Source: Desulfopila sp. IMCC35008
GTDB taxonomy: Bacteria; Desulfobacterota; Desulfobulbia; Desulfobulbales; Desulfocapsaceae
Assembly: GCF_010646885.2 (NCBI RefSeq)
Contig: NZ_CP050700.1
Coordinates: forward strand, 3,250,501-3,314,500
Direction of reading: 5' to 3'
DNA length: 64,000 nucleotides
Both the position numbers and the translations under genes were made by a program. Shown piece by piece: positions 24,592 to 34,178 of the stretch (positions within the stretch are counted from its first letter, which is position 1; every line of letters starts with the position of its first letter). The notes below the pieces were generated by a model that saw only the letters and a list, made by a program, of their open reading frames with translations, was not told the DNA's origin and did not search any database.

Positions 24592-25482
24592 ATCGAAACC
24601 AGGCACCTACGAATATTTACGGCTGTTTACAGGAATAAGAGCTTTACCAAGGCAGCAGAACAACTGTTTACCAGTCAGCCAACAGTAAGTGAGCACATCC
24701 GGAACCTTGAGTCCTACCTGGACTGTTCCCTGTTCGACAGAATGGGAAGATCCATCATCCCGACCAAGGAAGCCAACATCCTCTACCCGAAAGCAGTGGC
24801 CATACTGGAAGATCTGCAAAAGCTTGAAGATGAGGTCGCTATGGCTGGTAAAACAGTCACCGGCGAGCTTGTGATTGGGGCAAGTACCATACCTGGAGCA
24901 TACCTGCTGCCTTCCATTGCCTCAAAGTTCAAGCAACAATATCCTCGGATTTCCTTTGAGGTGCAGATTGACGATTCAGCAAAGATTGTGACCGCCATCC
25001 AGGAAAATAACCTGCTGCTCGGAATAGTCGGTGCCAAACTCCCGGCACGCCAGATCAATTATATCCCTTTTGCCGATGATGAGCTGGTCCTGGTGGCTGC
25101 GCCCGACAACCCTATTCCGGACACCATAAAACCGAACGATTTGCTCAAGCACCCTTTTATACTGCGGGAAAACGGGTCCGGCACACTCAAGAACACTGAA
25201 GTCCTGCTGAGTGAGAAAAATATCGGCCTTGACAGGATGAATATTGCCGCCACACTCGGTTCCAGCACAGCGGTGAAAGAAGCCGTCAAGTATGATCTTG
25301 GCGTTTCGTTTATCTCAATGCACGCCGTAAAAGAAGAGCTGAAATATGGCTCCCTCAGGAAAATCGAGGTAAAAGGTGTGAGCATGGAGCGGAACCTCTA
25401 TATCGCCATCGCCAAAAAGAGATCATTACCCCATCACTACCAGGTCTTTCTCGATTTCCTCAAGAACCTGGCCGAAATTTAA
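24592..25482 (+). CDS. LysR-family transcriptional regulator with non-standard start
   Basis: A LysR-type regulator. From 24592 the frame reads I-ETRHLRIFTAVYRNKSFTK..., a complete winged helix-turn-helix (TKAAEQLFTSQPTVSEHIRN about residues 18-37), followed by the substrate-binding domain (about 90-296), 296 residues in all, exactly the family length. The frame has no ATG, GTG or TTG between the upstream stop (24550) and an ATG at 24742, which would delete the whole DNA-binding domain. The likely start is ATC at 24592, where ATG would normally stand, with GGGGGG eight bases upstream. Alternatively ATG 24576 would be in frame if the G6 tract (24578-24583) had one base fewer. Position after cysE-cysK suggests control of cysteine synthesis. 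Confidence 0.85.
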   Translation: METRHLRIFTAVYRNKSFTKAAEQLFTSQPTVSEHIRNLESYLDCSLFDRMGRSIIPTKEANILYPKAVAILEDLQKLEDEVAMAGKTVTGELVIGASTIPGAYLLPSIASKFKQQYPRISFEVQIDDSAKIVTAIQENNLLLGIVGAKLPARQINYIPFADDELVLVAAPDNPIPDTIKPNDLLKHPFILRENGSGTLKNTEVLLSEKNIGLDRMNIAATLGSSTAVKEAVKYDLGVSFISMHAVKEELKYGSLRKIEVKGVSMERNLYIAIAKKRSLPHHYQVFLDFLKNLAEI

Positions 25483-25506
25483 GAAAGGCAAGACCTTTTC
25501 TATTTC

Positions 25507-25541
25507 CCCCCGCAGCATTTTCTGATGGTGCGGGGGTTTTG
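25507..25541 (+). terminator. Rho-independent terminator of the sulfur cluster
   Basis: CCCCCGCA (25507-25514) pairs with TGCGGGGG (25529-25536) across a 14-base loop, followed by TTTTGTTT. It lies 24 bp past the LysR stop and closes the 18.8-25.5 kb transcription unit. Confidence 0.85.
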
Positions 25542-25733
25542 TTTCCTATTCCAGGTGAATCCCGGTCATTCTTTCTCCTCAGGTTGCAATCATTCCAAAT
25601 TCATGAGATAGTATATCTGTACCGAAACGGGATTACACTTTCTCATATGTCCCGATATGTTACAAACTATTCCCTTCACGGGCCTGTAGCTTGATCTCCC
25701 CCGTGAATTCCACTTTTACTAAATTTCCTTTTT

Positions 25734-27917
25734 ATGATTACGAAGGGACTCTATATTCAGCTGCATAGTATTCACGGTCTTATCCGCGGACACTCTCTGG
25801 AACTTGGCCGGGATGCCGACACCGGCGGTCAGACAAAATATGTGGTCGAACTGGCAAAACATCTGGCCGCCCATGAGAATGTTGCCCGGGTCGACCTTGT
25901 CACGCGGCTTATCAATGATAACAGGGTATCTGACGATTACGCACAACCAATCGAACAGATATCAGACAAAGCGCGGATTATCAGGATTCAATGCGGCGGA
26001 AGGAAATACATACGAAAAGAATTACTCTGGCCTCATCTTGAAGAATTTGTCGACAAAACCATCAAGTTCATAACCTCCCAAGGCCGGCATCCGGACATTT
26101 TCCATGGTCATTATGCCGATTCCGGATATGTCGCCCTGCAACTCGCCGATGCCTTCGACACCCCATTTATTTTCACCGGTCACTCGATGGGGCGTAACAA
26201 ACTCGCCAAGCTGCTTGGAGAAGGCATAAAGGAATCCGAGATCCAGCGTCGATACAAGTTGTCGACCCGTATTGATCACGAGGAACAGATCATCTCCGAA
26301 GCGGATATGATCATTACCTCCACCCACCAGGAGATCGAGAAACAGTATGGGCTCTATGAAAACGGTGAAGATGCACCCTGCTGCGTCATCCCTCCAGGTA
26401 TCGATGTTAAGCCTTTTTACCCCTATTATGATGTACAGCTTGACGGCGATCTGGTATCCGAAGAAGACAAACAGGTTCTCGTCACCCTGCAGGATGAACT
26501 TCACCGCTTCTGGGCCAAACCTGACAAACCATTTATCCTGGCCCTCTGCAGACCCGACCAGAGAAAAAACATAGCCGGACTCATCGAGGCGTATGGCAGG
26601 GATAACGAATTACAGGCACTGGCCAACCTGGCTATTTTTGCAGGCATCCGTCAGGATATAAACGAAATGGGCGAGAACGAAAAAGCAGTGCTGACCGACA
26701 TGCTCCTGCAGATGGACCGCTTTGATCTCTATGGAAAACTTGCCATCCCCAAAAAGCATGACTTCAATACTGAGGTGCCCAGCCTGTATCGTATGTGTGC
26801 TGAAAAAGGGGGCGTTTTCATCAACCCAGCCCTTGTCGAACCATTCGGTATAACCTTGATCGAGGCCTCAGCCTGCGGTCTGCCCATAGTGGCAACCAAC
26901 GACGGTGGTCCTGTCGATATCATCAAAAACTGCGACAGCGGTCTGCTGGTTGATGTTGGCAATACTGATGAGATTGGTTCAGCCTTAAAACAAATCCTGG
27001 TCGACCCCAAGTTATGGAACCGATTCTCCAATAACGGTATTAACGGGGTTCGACAACATTATTCCTGGAGTAATCACTGTGCAAATGCCGTCACTGAATA
27101 TTGCAACCTGCTCCCGGATTGCAAGAAGAAATCTGAAGACCGTAGAAAAGGAGTGCGGCATATGCAACGACCGTCATTTGGAAAAAGGTTGACCGGTCTC
27201 AATAAACTGATGATCACCGATATCGACAACACCCTGATAGGCGACAACAAGAGTCTCTACATGTTGCTCGACCTCCTCGAACAACATCGTAAAAATCTCG
27301 CCTGGGGTGTGGCCACCGGTCGCAGCCTTGAACTGACACTTGAGGCCATGACCGAATACAACATTCCCATTCCGGACATCCTGATCTGTTCTGTCGGGAC
27401 AGAAATGTATTACGGTCCCAATATGCACATGGATAAGGGGTGGCAACGTCACATCTCGAATGCCTGGAAACCCGAAGCCATAAAAGATGTTCTTCAGGAT
27501 TTCGATTTTCTCTCATTCCAGGAAGCTGAAGGCCAAAGAAGCCACAAGATAAGTTACTATCTCGAAAACAAGGACAACCGCCTGGAAAAGATTAATGACG
27601 CCCTCAAAGAGAACAAACTGCGCTGCCAGGTAATATATTCCCATGGCCAGTTTCTTGATATACTGCCCTTTCGTGCCTCCAAAGGCAAGGCCGTCAACTA
27701 CCTGCAATATAAGTATGAATTTTTACCCCGGCACATCATGGTTGCTGGAGACTCAGGTAATGATGCGGACATGCTGCAAGCCAAGACGAGAGGATTGGTT
27801 GTAGGTAACCACAGTGAGGAACTGGAACCCCTCAGGAGCTCCCCCAGAATTTATTTTGCCAACGGAAAATATGCTGCCGGAATTATTGAAGGGCTGCATC
27901 ACTATTCCATCATCTGA
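25734..27917 (+). CDS. Sucrose-phosphate synthase with fused phosphatase domain
   Basis: A 727-residue fusion. Residues about 1-465 are a GT4 glycosyltransferase of the sucrose-phosphate synthase type: LIRGHSLELGRDADTGGQTK near 16, HGHYADSGYVA near 122, the RPDQRKNIAGL segment near 282, and the EX7E motif in PALVEPFGITLIEASACGLP near 365. Residues about 478-727 are a HAD-type sucrose-phosphatase-like domain starting with MITDIDNTLIGDN (nucleophile Asp in DxDxT) and ending with VAGDSGNDADML. The enzyme should make sucrose 6-phosphate from NDP-glucose and fructose 6-phosphate and may dephosphorylate it. It faces a sucrose synthase gene. No strong ribosome site precedes the ATG. Confidence 0.93.
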   Translation: MITKGLYIQLHSIHGLIRGHSLELGRDADTGGQTKYVVELAKHLAAHENVARVDLVTRLINDNRVSDDYAQPIEQISDKARIIRIQCGGRKYIRKELLWPHLEEFVDKTIKFITSQGRHPDIFHGHYADSGYVALQLADAFDTPFIFTGHSMGRNKLAKLLGEGIKESEIQRRYKLSTRIDHEEQIISEADMIITSTHQEIEKQYGLYENGEDAPCCVIPPGIDVKPFYPYYDVQLDGDLVSEEDKQVLVTLQDELHRFWAKPDKPFILALCRPDQRKNIAGLIEAYGRDNELQALANLAIFAGIRQDINEMGENEKAVLTDMLLQMDRFDLYGKLAIPKKHDFNTEVPSLYRMCAEKGGVFINPALVEPFGITLIEASACGLPIVATNDGGPVDIIKNCDSGLLVDVGNTDEIGSALKQILVDPKLWNRFSNNGINGVRQHYSWSNHCANAVTEYCNLLPDCKKKSEDRRKGVRHMQRPSFGKRLTGLNKLMITDIDNTLIGDNKSLYMLLDLLEQHRKNLAWGVATGRSLELTLEAMTEYNIPIPDILICSVGTEMYYGPNMHMDKGWQRHISNAWKPEAIKDVLQDFDFLSFQEAEGQRSHKISYYLENKDNRLEKINDALKENKLRCQVIYSHGQFLDILPFRASKGKAVNYLQYKYEFLPRHIMVAGDSGNDADMLQAKTRGLVVGNHSEELEPLRSSPRIYFANGKYAAGIIEGLHHYSII

Positions 27918-28231
27918 CCTGTATTTCTCATGAGCATTGTATCCATTCAGGATTTGAGCAATGAACAGAGCCAACTAGCCAGATTTTCTCATCATGTGAA
28001 AAATTATACCACAGGCATATACTTAATATCTCGGAGTCTCGTTCCTCACTTACCGGAGGATAAGATTTTGAGCATAACGAAGATATTGACCAAAAGGGCA
28101 GTGTTAGGATGGGAACCAACTTTAATCCACTGTTAAAAAAACTTCGAACCTGACGCCGCCTGCACTGATGAAAAATCCGGGCTAAATCTTGCCCGCTCTC
28201 CGCCTAAGGACACGGATGGAGACATATCCCT
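27918..28231. other. Spacer between the convergent sucrose genes
   Basis: A 314-bp gap. A 68-codon open frame (27930-28136, plus, beginning MSIVSIQDLSNEQ) is present 12 bp after the synthase stop, but has no ribosome site and no recognised family, so it is not called. The minus-strand terminator at 28171-28195 is listed separately. Confidence 0.4.
28171..28195 (-). terminator. Terminator of sucrose synthase
   Basis: CGGGC (28178-28182) pairs with GCCCG (28091+100, i.e. 28191-28195) across 8 bases. Read on the minus strand the hairpin is followed by GATTTTT. It lies 37 bp past the sucrose synthase stop. Confidence 0.55.
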
Positions 28232-30616
28232 TCAACCACTCTCCATCTCGGCAGCCAGCCGTCTGTACTGCAGGTGATAAAGCATCTCCAGATACCGGTT
28301 GGCTCCCTGGCGTTCCAGGTTGGTGACGTATTTCCAGAAGCCGTAGATACAGGTGAGTGACAATAATCGCCGGGAATAGAGACTCCAGGTGTAGTTGTTT
28401 TTGACCCGTTCCTCACCACCACTCGATATCCTTTGCCAATAGTCCGGTTCCATATCACATTTCGCAAAAAAATCGTTCAGGATCCTGGCTGATGTTTCAC
28501 CATAGTTTGGATCAATATGAAAGCCGGAAACACCATCGACAATGATCTCCAAAGGACCTCCATACCGAGTGGCAAAGGTAGGCAATCCGGAAGCCATCGC
28601 CTCGATAACTGTCAGACCGAACGCCTCAAAAAATGCAGGCTGCACAAACCCCCCCTTACGATCGGCAATACAACGGTACAATTCGCCCGATAAACGCTTA
28701 TCCAGCCGTACTCCGAGCCAGCGGACCTGCCCATCCAGGCCGCAGTTATTGAACAGTTCGTGCATTATCCGGATCTGGGCACGCTCCTCCTCGTCGCCCG
28801 ATCGGTCCGGATGAACCGTTCCCCCAATGATGACCAGGTTTGTCTTTTCTCGCAACTCTTCACTCTCGGCAAACCACCTGACCAAGCCGGTAAGATTCTT
28901 GATTCTGTCCAAACGTGCCATGGAAAAGAGAATTGGTTTCTCCCTGTTTTCAAGAACACCTCTGCCTTCTGGATGCGGTCCGCCAAAGAGGAGTTCTTCG
29001 ATATCATCATGAAATTCGTGAAATCGTTGTTCCGAAGAGAAAGAAAAATATACATCCTCATCGGCGCCAGGCGAGACGATATTGAACTTGGGGTCAAAAG
29101 GGTTTATCCCCTGCACCACACGCTGCAGCCCCGGCATGGTAAACGAGGAATAACTCTCATACTGGCCGACTACATCTTCTGATCCTGCAATTTCCTGATA
29201 CGTTGAGGTAATGATAAAATCCGCCGAATTCATGGCGATCATATCTGCTGTAAACTGGCAGGAAAAATGATACTGCTCCTCCATCTGCTTCCAATATAAA
29301 GCGGAATAGAGATATTTGGTCTTCTCAAGAGCATGGGCGATAGTGCAATTGGTCACACCAAGTTCACGGGACATGATGTAGGACACCATATTACCATCCG
29401 AATAGTTACCAATAATCAAGTCAGGCCGACGCCCCAACCGGCTCACGATACTCTTTTTCGCCTCATCAGCAAATCGTTCCAGGTACGGCCACACTTCAAA
29501 ACGCGAGATCCAGTTTGGTAGAATCGAGCCGTCTTCACGTCGGAATGGTATTCTGACGATATGGACGTTATCAGTGTCGCAGACGTGTTCTTCTGCCAGG
29601 TTACAAGTAGTATCACCAGCCTCCGGTATGAGGCGGGTTACAATCAGGATCTGCGGCTGTATATCCAGACCATGGTCATAAATACGTTTTTGCATCTCCT
29701 TTTCCAGGGAGCGCACCTGATCGAGAATATATACGATCTGCCCTCCGGTATCCGGTAAACCGAGAACATTTTCCTGACCGAAATAACCATGGGGGGAGAG
29801 AACCACCACATTGAAGATCATCGGCACACCGGTAATAAACCGTTCCAGGTTCGAGTGATCAGGTGCTTCCAGTAAATCAGCCAGTCTGCTCAAACTATCA
29901 CGCACCTGTTCCGCCCGTCGACCCCAGCCAGGTTCAAACCCGAGCTGTCCCAAATCCTTTGCCATGTCCTGCCAGAGGGTGTCTTCGGCTTTGGTTTTCA
30001 GGTAATCGAGCCCGTCGCTTAGCGCAGAGCGAAGCTGATCCACGGAATCAATCCCACTATTAATCATAAACGGCTGATCGCCGTAACCATGCACCCTCAG
30101 AAAAGAGAGAATCAGTTCATCTCCCCCGGTCAGTTTATGAGATAGTTTTGATGAGAAAACACGATTCAGGAATTGAACACCGTGACCAATTGAGCGGATC
30201 TGGGTCATCTTCGGGAAATCCCTTTCAAACGGCTGCAGGTCGATCTCAAGAACCTGCTGTTGCTGCTCCTCTCCCAAGACCATTCGTTCTTTAAAAACAA
30301 GGAAATCGTTGCAGGTCGTCTCCCTCAGCAGGCGGGTGGAAAAATTGTATTTCAAATAGTGCCACCGGGCCACCTTGGGTCGAATGGAGAGATACAGCCA
30401 CTCCTTATCCATCGCCGCCTCCTGCGCCTTGGAGACTCCACCTGCCAGTGGGGATGTCTTCAGGCCTAGACCGGGGTTGTCGTCACAGTAGAGAACAAAC
30501 TCATCCCACAGTTCACTGCCGAGCATCAATTTCTTGTCAAGCAATTGCAGACGCCGAAAAAACTTCTCGACGATATCACTGTTGATGGTAACAAAATCGA
30601 TCAGCTTATCAAACAT
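28232..30616 (-). CDS. Sucrose synthase
   Basis: Reversible NDP + sucrose to NDP-glucose + fructose, cytoplasmic GT4 enzyme. The 794 residues match the usual 790-810. The N-terminal regulatory region (about 1-240) precedes the glycosyltransferase core: [20 protein letters not shown] near 270, [15 protein letters not shown] near 420, [14 protein letters not shown] near 565, and the EX7E motif [20 protein letters not shown] near 665. The start at 30616 gives MFDKLIDFV and follows AGGTC; the frame runs open to 30724 without signals. Together with the convergent sucrose-phosphate synthase it forms a complete sucrose make-and-use pair, a cyanobacteria/plant-like trait found in few other bacteria. 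Confidence 0.95.
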   Translation of the reverse strand: MFDKLIDFVTINSDIVEKFFRRLQLLDKKLMLGSELWDEFVLYCDDNPGLGLKTSPLAGGVSKAQEAAMDKEWLYLSIRPKVARWHYLKYNFSTRLLRETTCNDFLVFKERMVLGEEQQQQVLEIDLQPFERDFPKMTQIRSIGHGVQFLNRVFSSKLSHKLTGGDELILSFLRVHGYGDQPFMINSGIDSVDQLRSALSDGLDYLKTKAEDTLWQDMAKDLGQLGFEPGWGRRAEQVRDSLSRLADLLEAPDHSNLERFITGVPMIFNVVVLSPHGYFGQENVLGLPDTGGQIVYILDQVRSLEKEMQKRIYDHGLDIQPQILIVTRLIPEAGDTTCNLAEEHVCDTDNVHIVRIPFRREDGSILPNWISRFEVWPYLERFADEAKKSIVSRLGRRPDLIIGNYSDGNMVSYIMSRELGVTNCTIAHALEKTKYLYSALYWKQMEEQYHFSCQFTADMIAMNSADFIITSTYQEIAGSEDVVGQYESYSSFTMPGLQRVVQGINPFDPKFNIVSPGADEDVYFSFSSEQRFHEFHDDIEELLFGGPHPEGRGVLENREKPILFSMARLDRIKNLTGLVRWFAESEELREKTNLVIIGGTVHPDRSGDEEERAQIRIMHELFNNCGLDGQVRWLGVRLDKRLSGELYRCIADRKGGFVQPAFFEAFGLTVIEAMASGLPTFATRYGGPLEIIVDGVSGFHIDPNYGETSARILNDFFAKCDMEPDYWQRISSGGEERVKNNYTWSLYSRRLLSLTCIYGFWKYVTNLERQGANRYLEMLYHLQYRRLAAEMESG

Positions 30617-30883
30617 ATCGGACCTATGGTGGAAGATGGAGCAAGAAGAGAGTTTCAAAGCTTCATGGCCAGAAAAAGATAAAATATGTGAGCCATTACC
30701 CGATGGTAGCAGATAGTGACTCAATCATACAAGTTCTTTTAGTAAACCTGTTGGATATACCCTTTCTCAACCACGGTCTGTACTATTTTCTGATTTCTAA
30801 CTTGTCAATAAACGAACGATTATGATTCAATAAGGAAAATGTGAAAATATAGCCCCATCACCTACTTCTGACATGGAGCAACT

Positions 30884-31924
30884 ATGTTCGACTCCCTCTC
30901 ATTTAAACCCACCGCACTCATTGTAGAGGATGAGGAAACCCAACTTCTTATGCTGCTGTCAAAACTTGAAAAGCTCGGGTTTAATGTTCTTGCAGGGAAA
31001 AACGGTCAGGATGGATTAGAGCTCTGGGCCGACCATATTGATCAGATCCGTATCGTTATCACCGATATCAACATGCCTTTAGTTGACGGGTTTGAGGTCA
31101 TCAAGACCATCAGAGCCCAGGAACGCTACTATACGTACATTATGGTTCTCACAGTTCGTGAGGATAAGGACTCCGTCATCAGGGCCCTTGAAAACGGTGC
31201 AGACGATTATGTAACCAAACCAATCATACAAGAGGAACTGGCCTTGCGCCTTAACGGCGCAAGACAGACGTTACGTCTTCAGGATCATCACGACCTGGTT
31301 TCTGCACTGGCAGAATTAGCCTCCGAACGAAGTGGAGAAAGTGGTGTGCACCTCCGACGCACAAAAGAGTACTGCAGGATTATTGCAACAGATCTCCTTA
31401 AACATAATAAAACCCATGTCATAACCGAACAGGTCGCTGAAGATATCGCAAACATAAGTGTATTGCACGATATCGGCAAACAGGGTATCCCGGACGGACT
31501 TTTGAATAAAAGAGGGCGATACACCCCAAAAGAATTTGAAATTATTAAGGACCACACTACAATAGGCGGCGAACTGCTCATGAAGTTGTACCGTAAGACC
31601 GGTTCATCATTTTTATTGCTCGGCCATGAAGTAGCGATGTTTCATCACGAGCGCTGGGACGGCAATGGATACCCAGTGGGGTTACAAGGCGATGGAATCC
31701 CACTGTCTGCACGAATTATGTGTTTTGCCGATGTATTTGATGCACTGCTCTCCAAAAGGCCTTACAAAGACCCGATGTCCATCGCCCATACAGAATCGTA
31801 CCTGAAGGAAGAAAAAGGCAAGCACTTCGACCCAATGATCGTCGAGTGTTATGAACGAAACCGGGATAAGTTTCTCCAGGTTCATGAATCGATAAAAGAT
31901 AAAAGATCATCTACTTACTTATAA
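30884..31924 (+). CDS. Response regulator with HD-GYP domain
   Basis: A 346-residue two-domain signalling protein. Residues about 10-130 are a receiver (ALIVEDEETQ; phospho-acceptor Asp in IVITDINMP; KP at VTKPI). Residues about 150-340 are an HD-GYP cyclic di-GMP phosphodiesterase domain: HDIGKQGIPDGLLNKRG, DHTTIGGELL, FHHERWDGNGYPVGLQGDGI and ADVFDALLSKRPYK. All metal ligands and the GYP motif are present, so activity is expected. GGAG precedes the ATG. No cognate kinase is adjacent. The small gene 2 bp downstream is probably co-translated. It could link cyclic di-GMP levels to the nearby secretion locus, but this is speculation. Confidence 0.93.
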   Translation: MFDSLSFKPTALIVEDEETQLLMLLSKLEKLGFNVLAGKNGQDGLELWADHIDQIRIVITDINMPLVDGFEVIKTIRAQERYYTYIMVLTVREDKDSVIRALENGADDYVTKPIIQEELALRLNGARQTLRLQDHHDLVSALAELASERSGESGVHLRRTKEYCRIIATDLLKHNKTHVITEQVAEDIANISVLHDIGKQGIPDGLLNKRGRYTPKEFEIIKDHTTIGGELLMKLYRKTGSSFLLLGHEVAMFHHERWDGNGYPVGLQGDGIPLSARIMCFADVFDALLSKRPYKDPMSIAHTESYLKEEKGKHFDPMIVECYERNRDKFLQVHESIKDKRSSTYL

Positions 31925-31926
31925 TT

Positions 31927-32331
31927 ATGGACGCGTACACCGAAGCACACCTCTTTGTTGCCGCCATGCGGCTGCTCCAGCATACATCCGGCACCCAGCC
32001 ATCAATCGATGAGATCTGCACCATGCTGGATATATCAATCGAACAGGGACTGGCAACCGGTCGTAAATTGGCTGATAAAGGAATCGTGGAAAAAATGACA
32101 GATCCGTTTTCGGTCCGTTTTGCGATTAAAGATCACATCGGCATTGAAAACCTGCCCCGTGAAACCAGTGAAGAGACAGGCCTGTCACTGGAGCTTGAAC
32201 AGTTTATGGCCAAAAAGAAGAAGGATGAGAAAAAGATAGAAACAATTCAGGCGGAGCTGGACAGGAAAAAACAAGCCATGTTCGAGTCAATTGAACAGAA
32301 ATTGAAAAAAAAAATGGGTGATAAAGGCTGA
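31927..32331 (+). CDS. Small winged-helix-like protein of unknown function
   Basis: A 134-residue hypothetical protein. Residues about 1-70 look like a helix-turn-helix module (SIDEICTMLDISIEQGLATGRKL then LADKGIVEKM), and residues about 95-134 are a Lys/Glu-rich coiled coil (KKKKDEKKIETIQAELDRKK). It begins 2 bp after the HD-GYP stop, so translation is probably coupled. No named family was recognised with confidence; a partner or output protein of the response regulator is an inference. Confidence 0.7.
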   Translation: MDAYTEAHLFVAAMRLLQHTSGTQPSIDEICTMLDISIEQGLATGRKLADKGIVEKMTDPFSVRFAIKDHIGIENLPRETSEETGLSLELEQFMAKKKKDEKKIETIQAELDRKKQAMFESIEQKLKKKMGDKG

Positions 32332-32348
32332 CTCCCATCCCGATTTCA

Positions 32349-32437
32349 TCATGACCATTGTCCGATTTTCATAAATCATCTATTGGTCATCGCTTACAAC
32401 CTTCATTTTATTCAGGTAATTTGCACAATGGTCATGA
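32349..32437. repeat. Spaced 13-bp inverted repeat
   Basis: TCATGACCATTGT (32349-32361) and its exact reverse complement ACAATGGTCATGA (32425-32437) are separated by 63 bp, and a further TTGGTCAT lies between them at 32393-32400. The whole element fills the 116-bp gap between convergent genes. It may be a small mobile-element remnant or a terminator-like fold. Confidence 0.5.
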
Positions 32438-32447
32438 GAAATATGGT

Positions 32448-34136
32448 CTAAGCCTGACAGACCCGATAGACTTCTTCGATAGTTGTCTGTCCCTGTAAAA
32501 CTTTCATTGCCCCATCCCTGTTAAGGGTAATCATGCCATTCTTGGCCACCGCGAATTGCTTGATCGCATTGGCATCAGACGTCTGCATAACAAGGGTTTT
32601 TAACTCTTTAGTCATCAGCAGCAATTCAAAGATACCATATCTGCCGCGATACCCTGTATGATGACATTTAGAGCAACCCACTTCCCTGAAAAGTTTTTTC
32701 CCTTCCATCTTCTCCGGATTCAAGCCAATTTTCCTGAGCTCGGCTTTATCGGGAAGATAGGCTTCCTTGCAGTTCTCACAGAGTATTCGTATAAGTCGCT
32801 GGGCGAGAATAGCGTTTATGGAAGAGGCAATAAGAAAAGGTTCTATGCCCATGTCGCGCAAACGGGTAATGGCACTGGCAGCATCATTGGTATGCAGGGT
32901 TGAGAAAACAAGATGGCCCGTCAGTGCTGACTGGATGGCGATTTCAGCCGTCTCCGTATCGCGGATCTCACCAACCAGGATAACATCAGGATCCTGACGG
33001 ACAATGGAGCGAAGCCCCGAGGCGAAGGTCAGATCAATCTTCGGATTCACCTGTACCTGGCCGATCCCCGAGATCCTGTATTCCACCGGGTCCTCTACCG
33101 TGATGATGTTTATATCGGTATTGTTAATTGATGTCAGTGCCGCATAAAGGGTCGTGGTCTTACCCGAACCGGTGGGCCCGGTTACCAGAATAATACCGTT
33201 CGGAGATTTAATTTGTTTGGAGAATTTTTCCAGCCTATCCGCCGGCATGCCAAGATCGATGAGGGAAATCAACACAGACGATTTATCGAGCAGACGCAAC
33301 ACCACCCGTTCACCAAAGGAAGTGGGGAGCGTGGATACCCGGACATCTATTTCTTTATTACCAACTTTTAACTCGATACGACCATCCTGGGGTAATCTCT
33401 TTTCTGCGATATCGAGTTTCGCCATGATCTTTACCCTCGAGATCAGGCTTGACTGCACATGTTTGGGAGGGCTGAACATATCATAGAGGATACCGTCCAG
33501 ACGTTGGCGAATTTTCATACTGTTCTGGTAGGGCTCAATATGAATATCAGACGCCCCGTCGCGGACGGCCTGGGAAAACATGAGGTTAACAAGGCGGATA
33601 ACAGGTGAGGCGCTGGTATCATCCAGCAGGTCACCCACCTCCTCTATTTCCGAAAACAATCTCTCAGGATCCTCCTCGTCGATATCCTGCATCACCTCTT
33701 CGGCAGTATCAAGCGTCATGTCATAAGAATAGTTTATGGCCTTTATTATCGCCTGATGCGGGCAGAGTACAGACTTCAGCTCCTCCACCCCAAGTACTCT
33801 CCTCACCTCATCGACCGACTGAAAAAGAGTGGGATCGTTAATGGCCAGAAAACTCCCTTCCGGGGTGGTGATCGGCACCATCTTGTTTTTTTTCAGGAAA
33901 CTGATCGGCAACCGGGAAGTGAAATCGGTATTAATCTCAGGCGGCAGGGCGTAGACAACCTCCATGCCGAACTGGATGCCCAGTGCTTTCAAAATGTCAA
34001 ATTCATCAATCTCGCGGGATCGCATGAGTGCCTCACCCACTCGATCACCCCTTTCAAGACCGGCCTTGATGGCCTCATTCACGACCTCAGGCTCAACACC
34101 TGAGATATCACCTAATATTTCACCGAGTCGTTTCAT
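32448..34136 (-). CDS. gspE: Type II secretion ATPase GspE
   Basis: Cytoplasmic hexameric ATPase that powers pseudopilus assembly. In 562 residues: the N1/N2 domains (about 1-160), then the catalytic core with Walker A GPTGSGKTTTLYAAL (about 325-339), Asp box, Walker B ILVGEIRDTETAEIA and His box LVFSTLHTNDA. The zinc-binding CM domain is intact: CENCKEA... and CSKCHHTGYRGR (two CxxC). The N1 part resembles the PilB-like MshEN fold. It is the last gene of the operon, 42 bp after gspD. Confidence 0.95.
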   Translation of the reverse strand: MKRLGEILGDISGVEPEVVNEAIKAGLERGDRVGEALMRSREIDEFDILKALGIQFGMEVVYALPPEINTDFTSRLPISFLKKNKMVPITTPEGSFLAINDPTLFQSVDEVRRVLGVEELKSVLCPHQAIIKAINYSYDMTLDTAEEVMQDIDEEDPERLFSEIEEVGDLLDDTSASPVIRLVNLMFSQAVRDGASDIHIEPYQNSMKIRQRLDGILYDMFSPPKHVQSSLISRVKIMAKLDIAEKRLPQDGRIELKVGNKEIDVRVSTLPTSFGERVVLRLLDKSSVLISLIDLGMPADRLEKFSKQIKSPNGIILVTGPTGSGKTTTLYAALTSINNTDINIITVEDPVEYRISGIGQVQVNPKIDLTFASGLRSIVRQDPDVILVGEIRDTETAEIAIQSALTGHLVFSTLHTNDAASAITRLRDMGIEPFLIASSINAILAQRLIRILCENCKEAYLPDKAELRKIGLNPEKMEGKKLFREVGCSKCHHTGYRGRYGIFELLLMTKELKTLVMQTSDANAIKQFAVAKNGMITLNRDGAMKVLQGQTTIEEVYRVCQA

Positions 34137-34178
34137 TTCGAGAGTCTCATCCTGCCACTACCGACCATGTATGCCATA

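Noticed and set aside
24742..25482. Short regulator starting at ATG 24742
   Set aside because: This is the first standard start codon but it removes the whole DNA-binding domain, which is well conserved upstream in the same frame.
27930..28136. 68-codon plus-strand frame just after the sucrose-phosphate synthase
   Set aside because: No ribosome site, no recognisable family, and located in a convergent gap; kept only as a note.
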